This document shows positions 9,781-18,710 of a DNA stretch of 64,000 nt, piece after piece. The DNA is from F1-120-MAGs118 sp013360535 (lineage in GTDB: Bacteria > Planctomycetota > UBA1135 > GCA-002686595). A program made the translations under genes and the position numbers. The stretch is taken from assembly GCA_026647215.1 (NCBI GenBank), contig JAPKHC010000018.1, positions 147,552-211,551 on the forward strand, in the 5' to 3' direction. The notes beneath the pieces were generated by a model. It was given only the letters and a program-made list of their open reading frames with translations, ran no database searches and was not told the DNA's origin. How positions within the stretch are numbered: the first letter of the stretch is position 1; the number at the start of each line of letters is the position of its first letter.

Positions 9781-11961
9781 ATGAGGGGGCACGCCTTCGA
9801 CGAAGGCCCGCGGCAGCGGCCGTGGAAGATGGAGGGCATCGGCAAGGTGCACTTTCCGATCACGACCAGCGTGCCCGAGGTGCAGGAGTGGTTCGACCAA
9901 GGGGTCGCGCTGCTGCACGGGTTCTGGTTCTACGAGGCCGAGCGCTCGTTCCGCTGGTGCGTGAAGCTCGATCCGGAGTGCGCGATGGCGTACTGGGGGC
10001 TCGCGTTGTCGGTCGAGCGTTCCGAGGGCCGTGGCGATGCGCTGCTCGCCGAGGCCGTCAAGCGCAAGCACAAGGTGAGCGAGCGCGAGCGGCTGTGGAT
10101 CGAGGCGTGGGTCGACGCGCAGGCGCCGTGGCTCGAGGGGCGTTTCGCGGACCAGCTGAAGCTGCAGGGGCCGGAGGCGGAGAAGGAGCACTACCGCGGG
10201 CTGCTCGAGCGGCTCGAGCACCTCGTGCTGCAGTATCCCGATGACCTCGAGGCGAAGTCGTTCTACATCCTCGCGTCGCTGTGGACCGGAACGCGCGTCG
10301 CCAACGATGCGCTGATCCAGCAGGTGCTCGCGAAGGCGCCGGAGCATCCGGGCGCGCACCACTACCGCATCCACAACTGGGATGACTGCGAGGAAGGCGG
10401 CGTCGCGCTGCAGAGCTGCAAGGTGTACGGCCGCATCGCGCCCGAGGTCGGCCACGCGCGGCACATGCCCGGCCACGTCTACAGCGGCCTCGGCATGTGG
10501 CGCGAGGCCGCGATCTGGATGGAGTCGGCGACGCGCCTCGAGCTGCGCCAGATGCGCGACCAGAACCTGTTCCCGTTCGACTACTGGAACTACGCGCACA
10601 ACCGCAACTACCTCTCGTACATCCAGGAGCAGCAGGGGCTCGTCGCGCAGGCGCTCGTCGGCGCGCGCACGCTGCTCGCGTCACCTTCCAATCCGCCGCG
10701 GCTTTCGAAGGAAAACCGCGATCAGGGCGACTTTGCGCCCGGGGACTACGTGCAGGGACACGGGATGGCGGCGCTCGTGCGCTGCCTGCTCAAGTTCGAG
10801 CGCTGGGAGGAGATCCTGCGCGAGGACTCGATCCCTTGGCCGGAGGGTGGGCCGTACGAGATCCAGCGCAAGTACGCCGAAGCGCTCGCGCACCTCGGCC
10901 AAGGCGACGTCGACAAGGCGCTCGAGCGCGCGAAGGAGCTCGGCGAGCTCGCGCAAGACGGCGAGGACGAATACCTGAAGGGCCTCGCGAAGCGGCGTTT
11001 CCGCGAGGTCGACGCGCTGCTCGATGTGCGCATGGAGCGCGTGCTCGAGGGCCTGTCGGAACTCGAGACGCTCGCGCGCGAGCAGGCCGAGAACTTCCGC
11101 GAGGAGGACGATCCGCCGGATGATCGTGGCGTGCTCTACGGCATCCTCGGCGAGCTGCACCTCGAGCTCGGCAACCCCGGTCTGTCGCTCGCGTGCTTCG
11201 AGAAGCACATGAAACTCGTGCGCAACGACGGTTTCGCGCTCTCGGGCCTCGCACGCGCGCACGCCGCGCTCGGACACAAGGACGAGGCGACGCGCGCCTG
11301 GGGGCGGCTGCAATACGTGTGGCAGCACGCCGATTCCGGGCTGCGCTGGTTCGAGGCCGCGCGCGCGCTCGGGCTGCAGTCGAAGCCGATCGACGAGTCG
11401 CCGGAAGTGCAGCGCGAGTACGACTCGGACGCGCTCGCGGGCGAAGGGCCGCTCGCGTGGGAACCTTCAGCCGCGCCCACGCTCGACGCGCTCGATGCCG
11501 AGGGCCAGCACGTGACGCTCGCCGACCTGCGCGGTCGCAACGTCGTGCTCGTGTTCTACCTCGGAGGCAGCTGCGTGCACTGCGTCGAGGAACTCGCGGC
11601 GCTCGGCGCACGCTCCGAGGAGTTCGCCGCGCTCGACACGACGCTCGTCGCCGTCAGCGCCGACGCGCCGGACGAGCTCGCGAAGCCTGAGTCGTTCCAC
11701 GGGCTCGACCTGCGGCTGCTCTCGGACGCCAAGCACGAGAACGCGCGCCGCTTCCGCGCCTGGGACGACTTCGAGGACCTCGCGCTGCACGCGACGCTGC
11801 TCATCGACCGCGAAGGCCGCCTGCGCTGGGCGCGCATCGGCGGCGACCCGTGGGACGACGCCGACTTCCTGCTGCGCGAGATCGAGCGCTGGGGCAAGGT
11901 TTCCGCCGCGATTCCGGCCTCCAGCCCGATCGAGCCCGCCGCTTCACCTCGCGCGCGCTGA
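9781..11961 (+). CDS. TPR-repeat protein with C-terminal redoxin (AhpC/TSA) domain
   Basis: 726 residues from the first in-frame ATG; the likely true start is 9662 with a frameshift (see the upstream feature). Residues 25-460 are helical TPR-like repeats (WFDQGVALLHGFWFYEAERS; CVKLDPECAMAYWGLALSVE; HARHMPGHVYSGLGMWREAA), matching a family of exported planctomycete proteins. Residues about 565-710 are a thioredoxin-fold redoxin: VTLADLRGRNVVLVFYLGGS followed by CVHC at the peroxidatic/resolving position, then TLVAVSADAPDEL and LLIDREGRLRWARIGGDPW. A role as an envelope thiol-redox or peroxidase protein is inferred from the CxxC; the TPR part probably binds a partner. It is convergent with the DUF6265 gene, with 24 bp between stops. 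Confidence 0.85.
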   Translation: MRGHAFDEGPRQRPWKMEGIGKVHFPITTSVPEVQEWFDQGVALLHGFWFYEAERSFRWCVKLDPECAMAYWGLALSVERSEGRGDALLAEAVKRKHKVSERERLWIEAWVDAQAPWLEGRFADQLKLQGPEAEKEHYRGLLERLEHLVLQYPDDLEAKSFYILASLWTGTRVANDALIQQVLAKAPEHPGAHHYRIHNWDDCEEGGVALQSCKVYGRIAPEVGHARHMPGHVYSGLGMWREAAIWMESATRLELRQMRDQNLFPFDYWNYAHNRNYLSYIQEQQGLVAQALVGARTLLASPSNPPRLSKENRDQGDFAPGDYVQGHGMAALVRCLLKFERWEEILREDSIPWPEGGPYEIQRKYAEALAHLGQGDVDKALERAKELGELAQDGEDEYLKGLAKRRFREVDALLDVRMERVLEGLSELETLAREQAENFREEDDPPDDRGVLYGILGELHLELGNPGLSLACFEKHMKLVRNDGFALSGLARAHAALGHKDEATRAWGRLQYVWQHADSGLRWFEAARALGLQSKPIDESPEVQREYDSDALAGEGPLAWEPSAAPTLDALDAEGQHVTLADLRGRNVVLVFYLGGSCVHCVEELAALGARSEEFAALDTTLVAVSADAPDELAKPESFHGLDLRLLSDAKHENARRFRAWDDFEDLALHATLLIDREGRLRWARIGGDPWDDADFLLREIERWGKVSAAIPASSPIEPAASPRAR

Positions 11962-11985
11962 ACGCCGCGACGCGGGCGCCGCGCT

Positions 11986-12912
11986 CTACTTTTCGCCTTC
12001 GCGCCGGAAGTCGAAGCGCCGCGGCGTGCCGCCTTTCATGTAGCCGATCGTCGCGCTCAGTCCGCCGTCGGCGGAGAGCTCGTAGACGATGCGCTTGGGG
12101 TAGTCGTGGCGCGGGTTGTCGAACACGGCACGCTGCGCGCCGATTTCCGTGAGCACGAACTCGGTCGGTGCGGCGCCGCCGGGTTGTGCGACGTAGACGA
12201 GCCCGCCCTCGCGCTCGACCACGCGCAGGTACTCGAAGGCGTTCATCTTGCCGCTCGTGTTGATCGTGCGTGACACCGCGAGCATCGCGCCGCCCGCGGG
12301 CGGGCTCCAACGCTCCTCGATCGAAGACCCCGAGCTGCGCTTGCCGACCCACGCGCCGGAGAGCCAGCCGAGGTCGCCGATCGTGGCCTTCGCGGGAGCG
12401 GGCAGCGGAATGTCCTGCGCATGGCGGTACAGACCGATCGATTCGTTCACGACCGGCGGCTCGACCACGACGGTCACGAGCAATCCTTCGGCCGTGGGGC
12501 GGAAGCTGCGCCGGATGCGCTCGATCGAGCCGGGCGAAGCGCCCTTGAGGCGCTCGAACGCGACCTCGTACTCAAACGTGCCGTCCTTCCACGAGCCGCG
12601 GTAGCGCGAGATCGTCTCCGGCTCCTTGACCTCGGTGACCGAGCCGTCGAGCGCGACCCGCACGTCCCGATGCCCGGAGCCGTGACCGTTGAGCACGATC
12701 GCGCCGTCTTCGACGCGCAGCGAGAACTTCGACGACATCGGCGGACTGATCTGCTCGAGCGTGCGCCCCGCGGTCCGGTCCTCGAGCCACAGCCACTCGC
12801 CGTCGACCGCGCGAACGGCGTCGGCTTGCGGCGAGCCCGCGCCCAGCGCGAGGCCCGCGCACAGGCTCGCGAGAAACACGACCGCTGCCGCCCACCAGTT
12901 CCGGATCTGCAT
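11986..12912 (-). CDS. Exported DUF6265-type protein
   Basis: 308 residues from the ATG at 12912, chosen for the AAGGGG upstream and the signal peptide it creates (WWAAAVVFLASLCAGLALGA). An N-terminal half of about 150 residues with no assigned family (RAVDGEWLWLEDRTAGRTLE, SGHRDVRVALDG) is followed by a DUF6265 domain: IGDLGWLSGAWVGKRSSGSS, IEERWSPPAGGAMLAVSRTI, FEYLRVVEREGGLVYVAQPG, FDNPRHDYPKRIVYEL. DUF6265 is a beta-barrel domain of unknown function that may bind a small molecule. The upstream 236 bp are divergent from the SUMF1 gene at 13149. Confidence 0.8.
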   Translation of the reverse strand: MQIRNWWAAAVVFLASLCAGLALGAGSPQADAVRAVDGEWLWLEDRTAGRTLEQISPPMSSKFSLRVEDGAIVLNGHGSGHRDVRVALDGSVTEVKEPETISRYRGSWKDGTFEYEVAFERLKGASPGSIERIRRSFRPTAEGLLVTVVVEPPVVNESIGLYRHAQDIPLPAPAKATIGDLGWLSGAWVGKRSSGSSIEERWSPPAGGAMLAVSRTINTSGKMNAFEYLRVVEREGGLVYVAQPGGAAPTEFVLTEIGAQRAVFDNPRHDYPKRIVYELSADGGLSATIGYMKGGTPRRFDFRREGEK

Positions 12913-13051
12913 CTGAGGAGTCCCCTTGTTGCGTGCCCGCCGGATCCTACGGAGCCGCGCCCGGATCCGCTCCTTCCGCCTCGCGACGACACGGACGCGG
13001 CCGCGCTCGACGCTGGGGGGGCGGGGCCAGCGGCGATCGCGGGGGATTCGG

Positions 13052-13271
13052 GTAGGCTGCTTGTGGCCGAGGATTCCCCGGTCGGAGGCGCTGCCGAGGG
13101 GCGGTCGCTCTCGACGGCCTCGGCAGGCAGGCACAAGGAGGACCTCGCATGACTCGCTTCGCTGCACTCGCTCGGGCCACGCTCGGCACCACGTTTCTCG
13201 TCGCTACCTCGCAGCTCGCCGCCGCGCAGCAGTGCTGCAACGGCAACGTCTCGAGCTACTGCACCGCCGGT
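13052..13271 (+). repeat. Duplicated leader, copy A (paired with 15562-15782)
   Basis: This stretch, covering a promoter-proximal region, a hairpin, the ribosome binding site and the first 40 codons of the SUMF1 gene, differs from 15562-15782 at only four places by eye: two T/C changes in the word after gtaggctgc, one G missing from a G run, and one G/A change before the ribosome binding site. The downstream coding regions are much less similar, so the identity tract looks like gene conversion or a recent partial duplication. Confidence 0.95.
13091..13141 (+). promoter_or_regulatory. 5' leader hairpin and strong ribosome binding site, copy A
   Basis: ctgccgagg (13091-13099) and cctcggcag (13118-13126) form a perfect 9-bp stem; its 18-base loop contains gtcg-ctct-cgac, which can pair again. 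AAGGAGG follows at 13135-13141, seven bases before the ATG at 13149. A stem ending nine bases before the binding site could control translation or mRNA stability. Copy B at 15601-15652 keeps both elements. Confidence 0.6.
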
Positions 13272-14556
13272 CGTCGGCTTCGTGCTCACGATCGACGACG
13301 TTCCCGGGCAGCGTGCGGGGACGATCTTCTACGGCTTCAACGTCGCGACCCAGCCGTGGGCGCCGCTCAGCACGAGCTACCTCTGCGTCAGCGCTCCCAC
13401 GCAGCGCACGGGCAGCCAGTTGAGCGGCGGTTCCGCCGGTGCGTGCGATGGCAGCCTGAGCCTCGATCTCAACGCATGGATCTCGACGCACCCGGCCGCG
13501 CTCGGCGCGCCGTTCGCGCCGGGACAGACGCTGCGGGCGCAGGGCTGGTATCGCGACCCCGCGGCACCGGGGAAGACGAACCTGTCCGATGCGCTCGAGT
13601 TCACGCTCTGCGCCGGGCCGGGCGACAACGTCCCGCCGGTGTTCACGAGCTGCGCGCCCGACCAGACGCACCCGGCGCAATTCCCGTGCGTCGGAGTCGT
13701 GCCCGACTTCACCGCTGGCGTGGCCGTGGCCGACGCCTGCACGAACGTGACGGTGTGGCAGGTGCCGGCCGTGGGGACCTGGACGTCGCTCGGGCGAACG
13801 ACGGTCACGGTCTTCGCGCGGGACGTCGCAGGGAACGTCGCGAGCTGCGACGCCGTGCTCACGATCACGGCCTCTCCCGCCTGCTCCACACCGTTCGGTT
13901 TTTCCCTCGTCCAGCCGGGCACGTTCCAGATGGGGGAGGTCGGCGTCGCGGAGCCCGTGCGGCAGGTCACGATCAGCTACCCGTTCTGGATCGCGCAGAA
14001 GGAAGTCACGCAGGCGCAACTCGGCGACCACACGAACTACGGCTTCCCGGGTTGGCCGAATTTCCCGGCCGAAAATGTCACTTGGGGACGTGCGAGAAGT
14101 TACTGCTCCGGCCTGACGTACGCGGCCAACCAGGCCGGTCTGCTGCCGCTGGGTTACGAGTACCGACTTCCGACCGAGGCCGAGTGGGAGTACGCCTGCC
14201 GCGGAGGCACGCAGAGCTCCTGGAACGTCGGTTCGTCGCTCAATTGCCAGCAGGCCAACCACAACCTGTGCGTGGCCGAACCCACCAACGTCGGTTCCTA
14301 TCCGCCCAACGCCCTCGGCCTGCGCGACTTGCACGGCAACGTCTGGGAGTGGTGCCTCGATTCGTTCGCGCCGTACAGCGCCGGTGACGTGACCGATCCG
14401 TTCGTGACGGGCGGCTCGCAACGTGTGCTGCGCGGAGGGAGCTGGTTCGACAACCCGCTGCTGTGCCGCTCCGCACATCGTTTCCAGTTCAACCCCGTGA
14501 ACCCCAACAACTCGATCGGCTTCCGCGTCGTGCTGGCGCCCATCCGCACTCCCTGA
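13149..14556 (+). CDS. SUMF1-fold (formylglycine-enzyme-like) secreted protein with HYR domain; signal peptide out of frame
   Basis: AAGGAGG and the ATG at 13149 start a signal peptide (MTRFAALARATLGTTFLVAT, then SQLAAAQQCCNGNVSSYCTA). After CTAG the rest lies in the +1 frame, open from about 13270 to 14556, so the protein needs a +1 shift near 13269 or starts internally, for example at the GTG at 13282. Main part (numbered from 13282): the shared module (FYGFNVATQPWAPLSTSYLC, SGGSAGACDGS, GWYRDP) to about 110; a HYR-like domain about 112-198 (PPVFTSCAPDQT, ARDVAGNVASC); a SUMF1 domain about 205-424 (MGEVGVAEPVRQVTISYPFW, YRLPTEAEWEYACRGGT, LHGNVWEWCLDSF, QRVLRGGSWFDN). Only one of the two FGE active-site cysteines appears (LLCRSAHR), so FGE activity is doubtful. 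Confidence 0.8.
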
Positions 14557-14598
14557 AGCCCGGGGCGAGCGCAGGCGCCGGGCGGCACGCCGGTCTCG

Positions 14599-15429
14599 TC
14601 ACCGCGCTTCGCGCACGAGCACGTTGCGCGAGTACAGGAGCTCGAATCCCTGCCGCTGGACGTTCTGCTGGGACCTCGAGCCCGGTTGGGTCGTGACGAC
14701 GGCGATGCGGCAGCCGTCGCGGGCGGCGTCGGCGAGTCGACGCTCGAGCAGGGCGCTCTGCACGCCTCGCCGGCGCAGGGCGGGCAAGGTCGAAGCTCCG
14801 CAGAGCTGCGCGATGCCGTCGAACACGCGCATCGTCCCGCCTCCCGCGGGACGCCCGTCGACGGTCGCGAAGTAACGCACGACATGTTCCGCCTGCGCGA
14901 AGTCGCGGATGACGCGCTCGAGCACCTCGCGGCCGAATTCCTGGTGCGCGGCGACCCCCTGCGTGTCCGGCACGGCGAAGCCCGTGACCACCACGTCCAG
15001 CCACGCGTCGATCGCTTGCGGTTCGGAGCGTTCGATCCGCACGTCGCCGTGCGCCGGTGGCGCGGTGAAGCCCGTCAGGTCGCGGCCGAGCACGTTCTCG
15101 ACGCCGACCAGCTCGTAGCCCCGACAGGTCAGCCAGCGCGCGATCTTCGGGTCGGCCAGCGTCGCGAGCTCGACCTGCACGCTGGCTCCGCGGCGCGCGT
15201 GCTCGCGCTCGATGGCCTCGAAGGCCCGCTCGTCGAAGGCGGCCGCGAATCCAAGTCCGCAGACCTTGTTCAGGGGCGAGCCGGGCTCGGTGCACGCGGC
15301 CACGCCGCCACTGACGGGCTCCACGAACACACCCTCGAGCCTGCGCGCGACGCTCGTGCACGCGTCGAGGAGCAGACGCGCTTCGGCGCGTTCGATGCGC
15401 GCGGCGAGCTCGAGATCACAGAACGGCAT
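14599..15429 (-). CDS. GNAT-family N-acetyltransferase
   Basis: 276 residues. The N-terminal half is a degenerate GNAT-like repeat (FDERAFEAIEREHARRGASV). The C-terminal half carries the acetyl-CoA-binding core: HVVRYFATVDGRPAGGGTMR (beta strands), CGASTLPALRRRGVQSALLE, whose RRRGVQ loop is the pyrophosphate-binding motif A (usually Q/RxxGxG/A, here R-R-G-V-Q-S), then TTQPGSRSQQNVQRQGFELL for motif B. It belongs to a group of two-domain GNATs whose substrates are unknown. It sits between the two SUMF1 paralogues on the opposite strand, so the duplication of those genes was not a simple tandem event, or this gene was inserted between them. Confidence 0.85.
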   Translation of the reverse strand: MPFCDLELAARIERAEARLLLDACTSVARRLEGVFVEPVSGGVAACTEPGSPLNKVCGLGFAAAFDERAFEAIEREHARRGASVQVELATLADPKIARWLTCRGYELVGVENVLGRDLTGFTAPPAHGDVRIERSEPQAIDAWLDVVVTGFAVPDTQGVAAHQEFGREVLERVIRDFAQAEHVVRYFATVDGRPAGGGTMRVFDGIAQLCGASTLPALRRRGVQSALLERRLADAARDGCRIAVVTTQPGSRSQQNVQRQGFELLYSRNVLVREAR

Positions 15430-15561
15430 CGTGGCACCCTAGCGTCCCCAGGCCCCGACGGAGCACACCAGCTCGGCGGCCGCGCCCGGCTCGGCGAGCC
15501 TCGAATCGGACGGCGTCTTCCGACGCTCCCGCGGTCCGGCGGCGAAGGTCGGGCGCTTGGA

Positions 15562-15782
15562 GTAGGCTGCTCGCGGCCGAGGATTCCCCGGTCGGAGGCG
15601 CTGCCGAGGGGGCGGTCGCTCTCGACGGCCTCGGCAGGCAGACACAAGGAGGACCTCGCATGACTCGCTTCGCTGCACTCGCTCGGGCCACGCTCGGCAC
15701 CACGTTTCTCGTCGCTACCTCGCAGCTCGCCGCCGCGCAGCAGTGCTGCAACGGCAACGTCTCGAGCTACTGCACCGCCGGT
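15562..15782 (+). repeat. Duplicated leader, copy B (paired with 13052-13271)
   Basis: Nearly identical to 13052-13271, including the hairpin, AAGGAGG, the first 40 codons and the position where the reading frame is lost. Identity stops at the same codon (GCC GGT) where copy A appears to have lost the next segment. Confidence 0.95.
15601..15652 (+). promoter_or_regulatory. 5' leader hairpin and strong ribosome binding site, copy B
   Basis: ctgccgagg (15601-15609) pairs with cctcggcag (15629-15637); the loop is one base longer than in copy A. AAGGAGG is at 15646-15652, seven bases before the ATG at 15660. Confidence 0.6.
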
Positions 15783-17115
15783 GGGTTGCGTGCCGCACCT
15801 CTCGCACGCGGGAATTCCGAGCGCGGACACCGGTTCGGGCTTCGTGCTCTCCATCGGCGGCGTGCCCGGCCAGCGTGCGGGGACGGTCTTCTACGGCTTC
15901 AACGTCGCGACCCAGCCGTGGGCGCCGCTGAGCACGAGCTACCTGTGCGTCAGTCCGCCGATCCAGCGCACGCTGAGCCCGTCGAGCGGCGGAACTCCCG
16001 GCGCCTGCGACGGGACGCTGGAGATCGACTTCAACGCTTGGATCTCGACGCATCCCGGCGCCCTCGGTGCGCCGTTCAGCGCGGGTCAAGTGCTGTGTGC
16101 TCAAGGTTGGTACCGCGATCCCCTCGCGCCGGGGAAGACCAACCTCTCCGACGCGCTCGAGTTCACGCTCTGCGCCGGGCCGGGCGACAACGTACCGCCG
16201 GTCTTCACGAGCTGCGCGCCCGACCAGACCCTTCCGGCGGGGACGGGGTGTCAGGGGGTCGTCCCGGACCTCACCCTGGCCGTGGTCGTCGCCGACGCCT
16301 GCTCGAGCGTGACGTTGTGGCAGGTGCCGGCCGCCGGCGCGCTGCTGCCGCTGGGGAACTCGACGGTCACGATCTACGCCAAGGACTTCGTCGGCAACGT
16401 GTCGAGCTGCTCCGCCGTGCTGACCGTCGTGCTCTCCGCCGCGTGCTTCCCTCAACCCGCCTACGCGTTCGTCCCGCCCGGCACGTTCCGGATGGGGGAG
16501 GTCGGCGTCGCCGAGCCCGTGCGGTACGTGACGATCAGCTACCCGTTCTGGATCGCGCGGAGGGAGGTGACCCAGTCGCAACTCGGCTCGGGACCGTTCG
16601 GTTTCCCAGGGTGGCCGAACTTCCCGGCGGAGTCGGTCTCGTGGTTTCGCGCCGTCAACCACTGCCAATCCCTGAACGCCGGGACCTCGTCGAACATCCC
16701 TCCGCCCGCCGGTTACGAGTATCGCCTTCCGACCGAGGCCGAGTGGGAGTACGCCTGCCGAGCCGGGACCACGAGTGCCTGGAACGTCGGGCCGTCGCTC
16801 AGCTGCGCACAGGCCAACCACAACCTGTGCGTGGCCGAACCCACCAACGTCGGCTCCTATCCCGCCAACGCATTCGGCCTGCAGGATACGCACGGCAACG
16901 TCTGGGAGTGGTGCCTCGATTCGTTCGCGCCGTACAGCGCCGGTGACGTCACCGATCCGTTCGTGACGGGCGGCGCGCAGCGAGTGCTGCGCGGAGGCAG
17001 CTGGTTCGATGGTCCGCTGAACTGCCGCTCCGCCAAGCGCTTCAGCTTCCCTCCCGCTTCGTCCAACAACTCGATCGGCTTCCGCGTCGTGGTCGCGCCG
17101 ATCCTCGTGCCCTGA
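15660..17115 (+). CDS. SUMF1-fold secreted protein with HYR domain, paralogue of 13149-14556; signal peptide out of frame
   Basis: Same architecture as its paralogue. The signal peptide frame from 15660 must shift +1 at about 15780 to enter the body, which is open from the GTG at 15781 to 17115 (444 residues). Unlike copy A it keeps the segment VGCVPHLSHAGIPSADTGSG that begins the shared module. Then FYGFNVATQPWAPLSTSYLC, GACDGTLEIDFNAWIS, GWYRDPLAPGKTNLSDALEF; a HYR-like domain (PPVFTSCAPDQT to VGNVSSCSAVLTVV); and a SUMF1 domain (MGEVGVAEPVRYVTISYPFW, YRLPTEAEWEYACRAGT, THGNVWEWCLDSF, QRVLRGGSWFDGPLNCRSAK). As in copy A, only one candidate FGE Cys is present. Role: probably a surface protein using the SUMF1 fold for binding; catalysis is doubtful. 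Confidence 0.8.
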
Positions 17116-17210
17116 CGGTTCGTCCCTCGAAGCCCCTGCCCCCCAAGGGCTGGGAACGCGTGCGCACGGTCGGTGAAGGAAGCGCCGGGGCGCAGTAGGC
17201 TGGCGGGACG

Positions 17211-18710
17211 ATGGGTGCCGCCGGAAAGCCCGAGGAGGAACGCAAGCAGGCCGACAAGCCGGCGGAGCGTCGTGGGACGGAGCTGGCGGCGCCGGCTCGG
17301 CGCAAGGAGCCCGCGGCGGAGGCGCCCGGGGATCGCAGGCGCACGACACGGCTCGTGCTGCTCGCGGCGTTGCTCCACGGGCTCGCGTACCTGTTCGCGG
17401 TCGCGCCGTGGATGGGTGAGGACGAGCCGTGGCACCTCGAGTACGCCACGCACGTCGCGCACCTGCACAGGCCGTGGGGCGGGAAGGCCGCGATGTACGG
17501 CGCGAATGCGCCGGTCGACGAGCGCACGCTGTGGGCGACGTCGCAGCTGCAGATGCGGCGGCGCATGGCGGGGGCGACGGAGGAGGAGATCGACGAGCGC
17601 CAGCGCGAGATCCTCGAGTCGATGGCGGAGCACGACTACTACCGGCGCGTCGACTGGGCCGGGGCGGTGCAGGATCGCACCGACTTCGACCAGATCGAGC
17701 CGTTCTTCACGGCCTCGTCGCATCCACCGGGGTACTACGTCGTGCTCGGGGCCTGGCTCTATCCCGTGCGCAACGCGTCGATCGACACGCGACTCGCGTG
17801 GGCGCGGGCGCTGTCGTTGCTCGTGTACCTCGCGACAGTGTGGGTCGCGCTCGAGCTCGCCCGCTGCGCCTTCAGCGACCGCTCGCTCGTGATCGCGGCG
17901 ACGCTGGCCTTCGCGTGGTTCCCGATGAACGCGCGGCTGGGTGCCGTGGTCAACAACGACGTGCTCGCGCGCGCGCTGGGGGCGCTGGTGCTGATGCTGT
18001 GCGCGCGCCGGCTCGTAGGTGACGAGTCGCGGCGCAACGTGGCGCTGGCCATCGCCGCGGTCGCGTTCGGACTGCTCGTCAAGTCGACCGTGATGAGCCT
18101 CGCCGGCGTGCTGTACGTGACGCTCGCGCTCGGTGCGACGACGCCGGCGAAGCGCCGCGGGCTCGCGCTCGTGACGGTCGGAGGTGTGGCGCTGCTCGCA
18201 GGCGTCCTGTGGCTGTGGCACACGCAACACAGCCCGGTGCTGCCGCGCAACCTGCCGGCTTTCCTCGAGCGCCTCGAGCGCGGCGCCTCGCCCGCGACGT
18301 TCCGCGAGCTGTGGCACACGTTCGTCGGCGGCTTCAACTGGTACTCGCGCGAGCTGCCCGAGCGCACCTACACGATCGCGGCGCTCGTCGCCGGCCTCGC
18401 GGGCCTGTCGGCCTTCTCGGCCTTGTTCCACACGCGGCGCGGGGTGTCGCGGCGCGTGCTCGCGCTGTGTTTTGCGCTGATCGCGCTGCAAGTGGGCCTC
18501 GTCGTGCTGCGCGGCGAGGGGCAAGGGCGCTACCTGATGCCGGCGATGGCGGCGATCGCGATCGTGTTCGCGGCGGGATTGCTCGCACCGCTGTCGGGCT
18601 TCCGCCGGCCGGCGGGCCTCAAGCTCTTCGCGACGTTGCTGTTCGTGTACGACGCGATCTTCCTGTGGGGTGGGCTCGTGCCGAACGAGTACCTCGTGTG
18701 GGGCTCCTGA
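17211..18710 (+). CDS. Polytopic membrane protein, GT-C/DUF2142-like
   Basis: 499 residues. A charged, low-complexity cytosolic N-terminus of about 45 residues precedes some ten hydrophobic segments. The first extracytoplasmic loop has GEDEPWHLEYATHVAHLHRP, with an acidic DE pair where GT-C glycosyltransferases hold the catalytic Asp, and the next loop has FTASSHPPGYYVVLGAWLYP. Near the end EGQGRYLMPAMAAIAIVFAA matches the QGRYLLPALP element of DUF2142 proteins. By family it would transfer a sugar from a polyprenyl-phosphate donor outside the membrane; the acceptor is unknown. Its stop overlaps the next gene's start by one base, so both are one operon with the gene at 19723. Confidence 0.7.
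   Translation: MGAAGKPEEERKQADKPAERRGTELAAPARRKEPAAEAPGDRRRTTRLVLLAALLHGLAYLFAVAPWMGEDEPWHLEYATHVAHLHRPWGGKAAMYGANAPVDERTLWATSQLQMRRRMAGATEEEIDERQREILESMAEHDYYRRVDWAGAVQDRTDFDQIEPFFTASSHPPGYYVVLGAWLYPVRNASIDTRLAWARALSLLVYLATVWVALELARCAFSDRSLVIAATLAFAWFPMNARLGAVVNNDVLARALGALVLMLCARRLVGDESRRNVALAIAAVAFGLLVKSTVMSLAGVLYVTLALGATTPAKRRGLALVTVGGVALLAGVLWLWHTQHSPVLPRNLPAFLERLERGASPATFRELWHTFVGGFNWYSRELPERTYTIAALVAGLAGLSAFSALFHTRRGVSRRVLALCFALIALQVGLVVLRGEGQGRYLMPAMAAIAIVFAAGLLAPLSGFRRPAGLKLFATLLFVYDAIFLWGGLVPNEYLVWGS

Noticed and set aside
13149..17115. Functional formylglycine-generating enzyme for the nearby sulfatases
   Set aside because: Only one of the two active-site cysteines is seen and the proteins carry extra surface modules.
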